Positions 48,192-59,204 of a stretch of 64,000 nt of DNA are shown one piece after another. The notes under the pieces were generated by a model. That model had not been told where the DNA came from, made no database searches, and was given only the letters and a program-made list of their open reading frames with translations. Positions within the stretch are counted from its first letter, which is position 1; every line of letters starts with the position of its first letter. Both the position numbers and the translations under genes were made by a program. The stretch spans positions 1,121,001 through 1,185,000 of the forward strand of contig JAEMWC010000008.1 in assembly GCA_016490735.1 (NCBI GenBank), read 5' to 3'. The DNA comes from Pachyseris speciosa (Eukaryota > Cnidaria > Anthozoa > Scleractinia > Pachyseridae).

Positions 48192-49052
48192 TTTGGCAAA
48201 AAAAGGACCCTTAAAAAAGTCCTTATTCTAGCCAGACCTTTTAGGATCGGCCAAGTTACAGAGCTTTTGTCCAGCCTAAGTTATTATTTCATAAACTGTT
48301 TTATAATTAATGGGTTTCTGAAGAACGAAGTTTCTATTACTTTGCATTCTATTAGCGTCCATTTATTGGTTCAAAAATTCCGTGTCATCGCCTTGCAGGA
48401 GACGAAAAATCAAACAGAACAAAGTTAACATGAAACGTAAGTGAATTTTGTAGAAATCTGTTTTTGTCGTTTCCGCACACGCGATCTCTTCAGTGCTTAG
48501 CGATAGCTGGTACCGGCAATTTAAAACAATGGAAGGCAAAAAATGGAAATGTCTTTGAGGAACAAAGGAAACTGCCGGATTAAGTCACGACTAATTTAAA
48601 TAAATAAAAAACTTTAACAAATAAACCAGTCTCCAAATTCAAATATCTCCGTTTACAATTTAAATTTGCTCACGAGAAAAGACTTTTCGTAGTTAGTTAT
48701 TTTCTTCAATTTGCAGTCGGAGCCCACAATATCTTTGTCCAGCGTTTTGACGAGAAACAGGGACTCCAGCCGGAGTTATTTAATACCATGGGGTATGTGG
48801 ATTCGCGCTTTTGTGTCCTTAAGGAATCTTCTGTTGGAGAGAGTTTCATTTTGGGATCTCCAATTTTTTCAATTTGCTCATTATGAACTGTACAAGAACC
48901 GTAATCCATTCGTAGTAACAACGGCGCTTATGAACGTGTTCTACAGTCCCCGTCATCTAGTTACTAAGCACCATTAGCAACACCAAATGAAATATTTAAA
49001 GGCTTGACTCAGATACAAAAGGTTGTTGCTTTCCTTACGAAAATGTTTTAAG
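48192..49052. promoter_or_regulatory. shared upstream region of divergent Dickkopf-like genes 2 and 3
   Basis: The start codons of genes 2 (-) and 3 (+) are 861 bases apart and point away from each other, so both promoters should lie here. No exon, repeat family or clear TATA box is seen. Confidence 0.5.
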
Positions 49053-51991
49053 ATGTTATTGAAAATAAGGCTGTTTGCATTATGTTTAACAATGCACTTC
49101 CTAGAGTGCAATTCCTGGAGAAATAAACGAAATAAGACAAGTGCGTTGACAAAGCAAGGAGTTGTGGATATACCAGGGAATAAACGCGTAAGTTATTTTT
49201 ATACAAGATTACCAGCCGATATACGACGTTTAACATTCGTTTCCTAACCATTAAATGATCACTGACAATGCAGATATTTTGCGCCTAAATATACCTAGAA
49301 CGTTCATTTCAAAACATTGCCTTTAGATATATTACAAACGTAAAATATAAGAAGTCGATTTGGAAATTCGGATTTGTCTTTCATCACAGTAAAACTGTCA
49401 GCTACATGGCTCATTACGACCATTCGTTCATTACTGTACTTTGAAGACAGAGAAAAGCGCTGATTTGATCAGGCATGTTTAAGAGAAGAACTGAATCATT
49501 GAATTAAGGGGGGTGTGCTTTGTCGTTTATCTGTTTGTTTTTAAATACAAAATCGAAATTTTTTCAACTCAGTTATTCACAGATTGCGTATCTTCCAACC
49601 TTACAATGAAAATAAAGGTTCGCTCTGAACTTTAGAAAATAGCTGGCAATAATGGTAATGGTAATGGATTTACATACCGCACATATCACATAGTTTCATA
49701 GCGGTTTACTATTCTTCTCTAGGGTGGGATCGGACGTCAGCCTGTTAAGGCGCCTCTGGCAGCCACTATCAGCCCTTAGTATAAATCTACTAGCGTTCTA
49801 TCACGAATGCCGTTCTGTGATTGGCTACGCTACTCGCTATCTATTCTGTGATAGATATTGAGTAGCGGTTGTGAACAAAATGGCGGCCGCTTCTTCGCGT
49901 TTTCGAAGTGTCTGCGAGGAGGAATTAGATAATTTACTGGTTTAGTTTTGAACGACTAGTAGATTTATACTAAAACAATTAGATTATTCGCTCTCGATTT
50001 CTATGCGTGATAGATGATTCGGGCTGCGCCCTCATCAGCTATCACGCGATAGAAATCACACATGAATGTCAAAGACGTTGTTACCACGATTGGCTTAATT
50101 GCTGTATTATATATATTATTATAAATATATCCTTCAAAATCAGTCTTGAACTCAATGAGTTCAAGACTGATTTTGAAGGATATATTTAGACATCGGAAAA
50201 CAGCTTCCCAATGCTTAAAACAACAAGAGGGAATGGTTCTAATCTGATTTTGCTCCGTGAAAATCTTAAATTTCATCTTTACGAGAAGACCACTACCTAA
50301 CCGCGCGACTGTTATATTGGATTTTCTAAACATATATCAACTTTATTTACGCTTTTTTAACCGTCTCATAGAGTTTGGTTGCTCATTTGAATTTGGCAGT
50401 AACGTAATCACCTCAGATTTTAGCATTAAAAACCTTGTTCCTCAACGAAGTCTATAATTCAAGGTAAACGATATACGTATTTAACACTGCTCGCCCCGAC
50501 TAGCCTTTGCTAACTGCGGGCAGTGCATATTTCTGTAATATTATTTCATAAATAAATTAAATAAACTTGAAACTTGAAACTTGAAACGATGTTTTCCCTT
50601 TCCTTTTTACCTGTTTCAGCAATTTATTACAGGAATGCATGTAGCGCCATGGCATTTCCATGCGATGGTTGACACTGGTGATGACTGCAATGTTAACAAA
50701 GACTGTCCATCCGGGAGATTCTGTGACGTGCACACGTGCAGGGCATGTTTGCACATCAATGCAGCTTGTCATTTCATTGGTAGGTAAGACAGGCTTACTT
50801 GCTAAATCCACCGCGCTGCATCGATTCTACTTTCTTAGAGCCTCATTAAAGCTCTGATCATAACCTACCTCAAATGATACCTTGCCATTAAAAAGTTACC
50901 AAGGACACTGATTGAAGTTTGAGAAATCTCCTGATAGTTCTGAAGTAGCCAACAACTACGCGAAAATCGCCTAGCTACTTCTTGCATTTGTCTTGAGTCC
51001 CTGTTGCATACACAGCACTCTAAAGATTTTTTTTAGTGTTTCTATCAAAATAGCGCGCTAATTGATGTTATTTCGTTTCGAAATCCAAGGGACATGCTGC
51101 GAAGGGTATGTCTGTCAATACGGCCATTGTACCAAGGGGGCAAAGCAAGGTGAACCAGGCACGTATTGTGATAGAACTTCGGACTGCCTCGGCAAGGAGT
51201 CGTGCTGTGTCCGAGAAATTTCCGTCAATCCACACGCATCTATATGCAAACCAATGCTTGATGAGTTCGAATCGTGTGGACCAATCAATTTATTCCATCA
51301 CGTTTATGAAGGTGGAATGGTAGAACCGGACTGTGGACCGTGCAAAGATGGACTGCAGTGTAAGAATGTAGGGTAAGTCTACTTTATAAGCGCAAGGTCA
51401 TTGAGCTTACAATGGCCCTTGATGATTAAGGTCTAAAAAGAATAATAATAAAATAAAATAAAAATTCAACGTTAAGACTGATGTAAACGAGCCTAGACCT
51501 GGAATAGCCAGCATGAAGCCATCCTTTCCTTCGTTTAGTCGTTAGCGTGAGTTCAAGTGGAAGCACAGGACATGCGGGGCACATCTTCCGTCGACCTTAT
51601 CGAGTCAGTGAAGTCAGTGCTTATGACTCTCATAATGAATTTTGAAGCACTTTTATTGAGTTGCGAGGAAAAAACGTGATGAATAACCCTTGAGACACTC
51701 GCTAATTTTCCGACCAAAATGACTATTATGTAATTGCCGGTACTCCGAATGAGTAACCCTGCACCTCTTCCAGACCTCTATTTTCACTGGTCCCTATGAC
51801 CTGTAGCTTCTTTTGTTATCAGGGCTAGGGGTATTGTTTGTGTTGCATCACCCAAAGTTTCATTTTTCTCCAACCACAGACCAAGTCTGGAAGCTGTAGG
51901 CTCTCTCTCCTCCGAATAACCTTCTTATCTTTTTTTTTTCTACAGGACCAAAGGACTGCATTTCATTTGCCTGAAGGAAAGTGAAGAGTGA
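49053..51991 (+). CDS. Dickkopf-3-like secreted protein 3 (207 aa)
   Basis: Exons 49053-49187, 50620-50779, 51090-51372 and 51946-51991 join in phases 0, 1 and 2 to a complete frame. Exon 1 encodes a signal peptide (MLLKIRLFALCLTMHFLEC) and a basic linker. CRD1 is C68-C112 and CRD2 C125-C201, each with ten cysteines (CRACLHINAAC, CQYGHCTKGA, CDRTSDC, CGPCKDGLQC). The CRD1 end, linker and CRD2 start (GHCTKGAKQGEPGTYCD) match the DKK3 pattern well. An intron splits CRD1 just before its CC pair, and none separates CRD1 from CRD2. Intron 1 (1.4 kb) carries a MITE, a long perfect hairpin and a retrotransposon tail. Divergent from gene 2, convergent with gene 4. A secreted signalling modulator by family. 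Confidence 0.87.
49776..50056. mobile_element. MITE in intron 1 of Dickkopf-like gene 3
   Basis: TTAGTATAAATCTACTAG near the left end is mirrored by CTAGTAGATTTATACTA near 49958. A second half follows with CTCTCGATTTCTATGCGTGA and TCACGCGATAGAAATC. A near-identical copy lies at 52314-52589, and a short relative at about 56036-56090. Confidence 0.8.
50122..50188. other. perfect 33-bp inverted repeat with 1-base spacer
   Basis: TAAATATATCCTTCAAAATC continues to AACTCA, then a single A, then the exact reverse complement. It would form a perfect hairpin if transcribed. It sits in intron 1 of Dickkopf-like gene 3. Confidence 0.85.
50478..50586 (+). mobile_element. non-LTR retrotransposon or SINE 3' tail, (TTGAAAC)n
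   Basis: A GC-richer segment (GCTCGCCCCGACTAGCC) is followed by AATAAATTAAATAAACTTG and about three TTGAAAC units. This is typical of a short 3' end of a CR1-like element with microsatellite tail. It ends about 33 bases before the exon 2 acceptor of Dickkopf-like gene 3. Confidence 0.5.
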
Positions 51992-52313
51992 TCAATTGCA
52001 AGGCACTCGGGCTTCCCTTGCAAAAACATATTAAGCACCTATTAAGCAAAAATCAGGATATTGTGCATGACAGAAACTGGCGGTTTAAATCTTGTTTAGC
52101 GATAATTTAACGTCAAACCAAATCACAAATTGTCATTTAGTCTTGACAAAAATGAAAGAATGTAGAATATACCACTGTCGGGATGTGGTCTTGATTGTTA
52201 AAAAATCGATATCAGAATTGGTTATTATATAGAAACTGTTACGTATTTCTAGATGTACTGTCCTATCGGGATATCGATGAGAGAGCTTCTTTCGAGCTTT
52301 CGTGTACAAGTTT

Positions 52314-52589
52314 TTAGTATAAATTTACTAGCGTTCTATCAAGAATGCCGTTCTCTGATTGGCTATGCTACTCGCTTTTGTAGATAGCGAGTAGCGGATG
52401 TCAACAAAATGACGGCCGATTCTTTACGTTTTCGAAGGGTCTGCGAGGAGGATTTAGATAATTTACTTGTTAAGTTTTGAACGACTAGTAGATTTATACT
52501 ATAAGAATTGCATTATTCGCTCTCGATCTTTATACGTGATAGCTGATTCGGGCCGCGCCCTCATCAGCTATCCGCACGCGATAGAAATC
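52314..52589. mobile_element. MITE, second copy, downstream of Dickkopf-like gene 3
   Basis: Same layout as 49776-50056: TTAGTATAAATTTACTAG, then CTAGTAGATTTATACTA, then CTCATCAGCTATCCGCACGC. Lies about 320 bases past the stop codon of gene 3. Confidence 0.8.
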
Positions 52590-54641
52590 TCGACTCGTAA
52601 TCTAAAGACTGAGGCGCATTGGTAGTCCTTGTGTCCTGCAACGAGAATAACGTTTGCCAGAGTGCAACGCGGACCTAATAAGCATGAGTGCATAACTGAC
52701 ATGAAGGACGAAAATTAATCACTACTGTTACATGAAGAGCTCTTTGACAATAACAAACTTGAGAGTTGCTTCTATTAGCGAAGGCAGAGCATACCGACGC
52801 TTGTTTGGTGGTGGGTGGGCAAACGCTTTTGCGGAGAGAAACAATGAAAGCTAATACATCACGCATGCATGCAACATCATCATCCATGACTAAAAATCTC
52901 GGACACGCACGCGCAGTTGACGTGGCCAGATTAAGCAAAAGCGAGTCACATAACGCTTCATGACTTAGAGACTTAAATGAGAAAACAGATTTAAAATGCT
53001 GCTTATCTCCTTACTCCAGTCGATAGTCCTAAATGTTCAATGACTGTCTTTTAGTATAATCCGAGACCCAAAATATTCTTAGAAAGTTGTCGGCTTCCAT
53101 GTTGTAATCGTTGCGTTTTTCAAGTATAATGATACAGATGATGCTATATAGTAACAGTATGGCGGCAGTGCGAGAACAACATCACCAGCTCTCACTAGAT
53201 GTCCTCTCGCCTAAAACCTTTAGAGTGTAACAACTTGTCTTTGTTCACTGCGATTATTAAACCGTTGAAGCCACACTTTAAGACGTATTGAGTCACATTT
53301 CTCAGGACTTTGTATCCATTGCGTTTTTAGGTCTTGTTTCTCTGAAATTTTCATGTTTTTTGGTAGACGGAATATGATATTCCTGCAAAACCTTGCAGCG
53401 AAATCCACCAGCAAAGTAGTACATTTCTTTCCCATTTACTCGATCAGCCATGTTGATTTTCAGTGGTGTTGTCCCTGGGTAACCTGGCTTTTTTGCCTCC
53501 AGTCTCTTTTCGAATCTATTCGCCCAAAAACTTAAATAAATGAGGGAGCTGAGACAGGGCTTTTCGTTTCCCGATGGGGGGAAACCGCCGCGTGAAAATC
53601 AAAACAAAGGATCAGGACTAAACAGAAATACTATTTAAATAAGAAAAACTATTTAAATCGTCGAAAAACCCGATCGATGTCTTCCCACGAGTGCGAACAT
53701 ATAAATGTAAATGCATTGCTCGAGTTGACGCCATGTTGCTTAGATGTCACGCTTCATTGCGTGTTTCTTCTCAGCCAATGGCGTTCAGGAATTTAACCTC
53801 TGTGAGTGGCAGGTCAGTTCACAATCCAATATTAGCACCTCCCACTGATGTCCGAGATTTCTAGCCATGGTCGCCATGTTGGTGCACCGTCAATAAAAGG
53901 TTTCTCATAACGCCGTGGCCACCACGCCATTCTCATTTCAATATCTAGTGATTCGTTGCATACGCTCGATATGAGGTCGTGATATAACATGAGCTCTTAT
54001 TTAAAATAAAAACAAAACAATCCAACAGGATGTTGAAATAAATTATTATATTTTAAATTTGATTATTTTTATTTCTTGATAACATCTCCCAACAGAGAAA
54101 TGCATTATAGTTTATATTTGTCCATGTAGTTTCAAGGTTTAAATTTTGCTTTAAAATTTAAGTTTTTTGCCCTTGTCTTCCTTCTTTTGCCCGGTTGTCT
54201 CCGTCTTCTTGTTGGAAGTTTCATCACCAATCGTCTTTGACTCTTCCGAAGTGAATTCCGGAGAGTCCCTTATGCATACTTTGCGTCCGAAGAACCTAGA
54301 GGAAAAAAATAGTTCGGATAAAAATTTGTCTGTGAAGATAACAATTTAGCAATTTGGCAATTTCTGCTCGACGTTTTTCTTACCCCCCGCTTGTAGAATG
54401 TGTGATTAACTGTACTTGATAGCTAAGATTAGAAGCAAACCTGTAGCTATGAATCCGAGAGTTGCTAGCAATTGGATTTATCCTTAGGTCGCGCTCGTTT
54501 TCTTGGAGCTATTCCGTAAGTTAATTTTGAAACTCCAAGAATAGGTAGTATTTACTGAGGTAGCAAAGTGTTTGGTTAATGGATGAAGTTAATAGATGAT
54601 GATGATGATCGTAATATTATAGATCATAATAAAGTTACGAA
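52590..54641. other. intergenic between Dickkopf-like genes 3 and 4
   Basis: No confident gene. A minus-strand open frame at 53220-53435 (71 codons) has a protein-like look but no supporting motif or splice site. The rest is AT-rich. Confidence 0.4.
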
Positions 54642-55063
54642 TACCGTAAAAGCTCTATTAACCCCCCTCTCTAATAAGCCACCCGTTTGGAAGTCGTTTT
54701 CTGCAATAAGTCCCCCTTTCTAATACCCCCCCCCCCCCCTTTTTGGGACATGAGTATTTGTAATGAGTCCCTCCTATTCCCTCTTACGAAATCCACTTCA
54801 TGCAGCCCAGTTGGTTTATTTTTAAACAAATATGCACTCAAATACATAATACTCCTTGTTGCTCGATATTAAATAATCACGTTTCACTGTAGTTTTTTGA
54901 GTTTGGTACAAAGACTATTATAAGACGAAAACGGCGAGTTTGAGATTTCAAATAAGCCCCCCCTCTCTATTCAGCCCCCCTCTCTAATACCCCCCCCCCC
55001 CCCCCGTCAATAAGGCCTGAAATTAAATAAGCCCGCCGAGGGCTTAATAGAGCTTTTACGGTA
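54642..55063. mobile_element. inverted-repeat element with 'AATAAGCCCCC' interior
   Basis: TACCGTAAAAGCTCTATTAA at the left is mirrored by TTAATAGAGCTTTTACGGTA at the right. The interior repeats CTCTAATAAGCC and runs of 14-17 C, as in the cluster at 5085-5670. It lies just downstream of the 3' end of Dickkopf-like gene 4. Confidence 0.85.
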
Positions 55064-55207
55064 AATTAACTAGAATGATAAGCGCTTACAACAAAAATGA
55101 CTTAATTGGTAAAAAGTATTCAGATAAAATAAGAAAATGAAATCTATATTGCTAACTTATATCTAATACTAAGTCTATTAAAAAGGTATCTTTAAACCGT
55201 TCAATGT

Positions 55208-55337
55208 TTACTTTTGGAAGTCGTCCACAACTTTTTCGCAACCTATTCGATGATTTCTTAATACACGGCAGATAGCAGTATAATGAGCTGAGTCGCTACT
55301 TATTGTTCTGAAAAGCCTTTTGTCATATTGTTCCAAA

Positions 55338-55383
<46 letters not shown>

Positions 55384-56604
55384 CCGTTTTTTTCTGAAAG
55401 TTTAGAATCGCATTTAGAGTAAGACTTTTGAAAAGGATCAATGCAAAAAGCACGGAGAGATGCTTTCCACTCTCAAATAAATAAAACTAATTCAGCAGGC
55501 CATTTGCCATCCCTATCTCTGAAGGTTTTTACTGAACCCCACTACGGACTTTTTTTGGTAAACGATCATCAGCCAGTAAAGCTCTAGCAGTCTCATACCC
55601 CACAGTCCTGCATGCCAGTCCCCTCTTACAGACGTTGGATGATTCTTCACTCCTTTTAAACAGGTTAAGGTCAAACATGCTGCGAATGGCGTTACCACAA
55701 GTTGCTCCTTCATCTAGCTTGGCCATGCACACTCCACTGAAGCGGCTGATATCAGCTTGTTCCTGGCAACTGAGTTCCTCTTTAGAATGGCATTCGCTGT
55801 CCGCGTCACAGAAAGTACCTGAAGTAGAAAATCTTTTTATTGACATAATGGTCTTCGGGCAATCCAGTATGAAGTATCATGAAGATGTTTCTGTACACAA
55901 TCTCCTACTTCTTTTCAGCTAATTCTCAGCACATCGAATTGGTCACTTGGCCACTTGCTCACTCAGTTGGTTTCTAGTATGTCCTTATTTGTTCTACTAA
56001 ACAGATTCAGTTCGCTTTTTTTTCCTATACTTAAAATTAGATTATGCGCTCGAGATTTCTATCGCGTGATAAAGTAGATGAGGGCGCATGCAGCCCGTAT
56101 TGTGACGTGTGAAGATATTATGCTTTCGCGCGAGAATCTCAGCTGGTATTTCATTGGCGTTTACATAATAGGAATTATATGTTATTTTCTCATTGTCAAA
56201 CCTTGACTTCCTTCCTCGGAATTTGCAATACAGCGACCCCAAGTGCATCTGTATTTTCCATCCTTACTGTCGCACTGCCCTTTCTGTGTGCAGGTAGCCC
56301 CAGGGTCCAACAGCTTCTTACAGACCTTGTAAAACGCATCACAGTACATGCCACCTTTGCAATCGCTCGGTGTGCTGCATTTCTGTGAAGTACCGTAAAA
56401 AAAGATGAATCAATGTTTCTTTTTTTAACAATTTTTAATAAATATCTGGGTTTGTATAAATCTTTTGCGGCAATTGCTCCGAAGTTATAGAATCAGCTAC
56501 CGCTTGCCATTAGACAAAATAATAGTTCGTGATAGCTCTTTCTTTTACCTGTAAAAAGCATCGAGACAGTTTATTATATGTAGAAAGCGTTTTTAAGAAC
56601 TTTA

Positions 56605-56640
<36 letters not shown>

Positions 56641-58762
56641 GATCTATCGTTAGATAGATAGATTGATGATTTGATTCACTGTCTGAATGATTGATTAATT
56701 GGTGTTGATTGACTGATTGAAAGTGACTCACTGATTGACTGATCGACAGACTGACAGGTTGACTGATATATAATTTGATTCTTTTTATGTTCTTCAAAAA
56801 TAGGCATGGCTTGAAAATGCAAAATATATAGAGGCTATGCAACCAGTCTCTAGAGATTCGAATGACAATGGGTTGGCTGCCATGTTGCTGGACAATAACA
56901 AAAGAAGCTAACGAGAAATCTTTTGTTCACGGTACACCAACATGGCGGTGATGACGTAACGCGCATACGCCCTATATCTAAAATTTGGTGTTGCTTAGGT
57001 CTTGGATATCATTAATGCCCCATTTTCAGTAACATTTGTTTTATAGCATCGAAAATCCCCCGCGTGTGAACAAGAGGAGAAGTTTGTTCGCACTCTTTAA
57101 CAAAAATGTACTAAATTTACGTATGAATCGGCCATCCCTAGTGTATTTTTCAAATTGTACGGTAAAATGGTTACCATAGTTACGGCGCATTCTCAACATT
57201 TCGGGCAAACTTGTAACAATGAAACGTCCCAATTTCTTGGAGATAATCCAATGATTCATTCTGGGTGGCTTAGTTACGGTCTAGTTGTTAATATAACATA
57301 GAGCCACAAGCAAAAGAAAGTAGATTGACCCCTCTAAAGCGACTCACTATGATTTGCATGTGTTCCCAGTTAACCCTGCGACAAAAAACGCACCGAAAAC
57401 AGCTCACAGAGTGTTTTTAGATATAAAACGGCTTTAATTTTGGCTGATTTAATTCATAACAAATTGAAATTACGTCCAATAGATGTATTTGTTGATATTT
57501 TTGGCATATATTGCCAACGCGATGGCTGTCATTTTTTACTTGAAACAATTTGGGTGTCAGGCAGGTTTTTTACAGGTACCGGTCAAAAGTTACGCGGTGC
57601 GAAGAACAAATCAGATCTTAACGCGTGACTTATTGTCTTGTCTTTATCGTAACAGAAAATTGTTATGTCCAGATCTACGGATTTTAATTGTTTGTCAAAT
57701 TTTAATTTGAATCGAAGAGGGCTACCGAGTTTGAAAGTCTTGGCATTAAAAAAGTCAGCAAGATACTTGAAAGCGTGGCGAAGTTAGTGATGGCCGACAA
57801 AAAGAGTAAAAATACAATGAAAATCGCCAGAGCACAGGACACATAGTTTTTCTCCAATAACATTATCATTTTATATTTTTAAATCTAGTTAAGTCTGTAG
57901 TTTTCATAGATAATACACGACCCCTCGAGCATGTAAATATTTTGCTTTAACTACTGATCGTGTTTAAATAAAGGATTTTACTTACTTACTTACTAGCTTT
58001 AATTAGAACGTTTCAATTTGTTTAACAAAATTGTTTTAGACTTTTGAAAAATTATTACATTGTTTTGAATAACATTCGTTTAGTCGGTTGATTTCAAACA
58101 CTGAATAGCCAACTTCAGCGATGTTTGTACCTTTCTTCAGATCGAGACAAAAACTATTAGACGATAACTCATGCAAAATTTGCTGGCTAAGGTTGTATCA
58201 AAAACAAAATCTTTCTTGAAAGATGACTTACATCTCCTGCAACATCTGAGAAGACAGGCGCAAATGGTCCCAGTTCAAACTCCATCGAGGGCATTTTGAT
58301 CTTTCCATCTTTACCCTTTGGAAGCTTATTCTTGTCCAGGGTAGTAAGAGATTTGAAGATCTTCGACACAACTCGTGGTGCGGTCTTGTTTGCTGTGGAG
58401 ACAGTTTCTGAAGTGACAGTGTATGTCTTGTAAGGACCGCGAGTTGAGTTTTTCACCTTCGTCGTGGTTTTAAGCTTCGATTTATCGCCGGGGACGAAGT
58501 CACTTAGGCCAACTGGCTGTTTTCCCGAAAAGAGGTCATCAAGATGCTCTCTCATGTTCGACAAAATGCCAAAATTTGGAACCGGGATGCGGATAGCGAA
58601 CCCAGGAAAGAAACCTTTCACTTCTGGTTCTTCTTTGGCTTCGTCCTTTTCTTCGCTTTCTTTCTTTGTTTCCTTTTGTAGTTCATGTTTCTTAGACCTC
58701 TTGGCGTCGATCTGCAGCGTGGCTAACGCCAACAGCACAAGCAAAGCTGCTATCTTGTTCAT
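55208..58762 (-). CDS. Dickkopf-3-like secreted protein 4, long N-terminus, reduced cysteines (343 aa)
   Basis: Exons in coding order 58762-58232, 56382-56202, 55818-55599 and 55307-55208 join in phases 0, 1 and 2 to a complete frame. The ATG at 58762 is preferred over one 93 bases upstream because it opens directly on a signal peptide (MNKIAALLVLLALATLQ). Residues 20-177 form a Lys/Glu-rich then mixed region absent from genes 1-3; DKK3 proteins also have a long N-terminal region. CRD1 spans C179-C228 with eight cysteines (CKGGMYCDAF, CTWGRC) and CRD2 C241-C324 with eight. The CC pair is reduced to one cysteine in both domains, the second cysteine of the CxxC in CRD1 and the GPC cysteine in CRD2 are absent, and a cysteine (C334) follows the end. 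Its intron between CRD1 and CRD2 matches gene 1. The last exon is the least certain. An (ATG)n tract (55338-55382) lies in the last intron. Confidence 0.82.
56606..56640. repeat. (ATT)n microsatellite
   Basis: About 12 ATT triplets in intron 1 of Dickkopf-like gene 4, followed by a degenerate GATTGA/GACTGA-rich stretch to about 56765. Confidence 0.9.
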
Positions 58763-59204
58763 TTTAGTCCGGGAAATCTGTCCTGAGCCCGTGGAGTCAA
58801 GACGACAATGTTTTGCCTTAAAGTTGTTTAGCAGAGTATCTAAATAAGGACACACACGTGGTCTTATGCAATTCGCCTCGGAAGCTTAATTATTTATTTG
58901 TTGATATAACTGCACAGGAATTGTCGCTAATGGAAAGTGTCCTTGTTTTAATGTTGGGGCCACCATTAAAGCTGACAAGCGTTTCAATAGCTATCAGCGG
59001 GGGTGGTGATTCTTGCGTTGGGTGATCGGTTTGCAATATTTCATTTTTCGAGAATGAAAAACATTGACAAGATTAGATTTCAGTGCTTTAGAAACTTAAA
59101 CTGATTCTGAGATTCGGCTAGAATTATTGTTTTGGCTTGAGATCCCGATTAAGACAAAACAACTGCGCACAATCAGGTCATCTTGCACAAGTCAGAAAAC
59201 TGAC

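Noticed and set aside
53220..53435. 71-codon minus-strand frame, considered as a DNA-binding-domain transposon relic
   Set aside because: It has no full motif, start context or splice sites, and the similarity was too weak to claim.
58464..58847. 127-codon plus-strand frame
   Set aside because: Opposite-strand shadow of exon 1 of Dickkopf-like gene 4.
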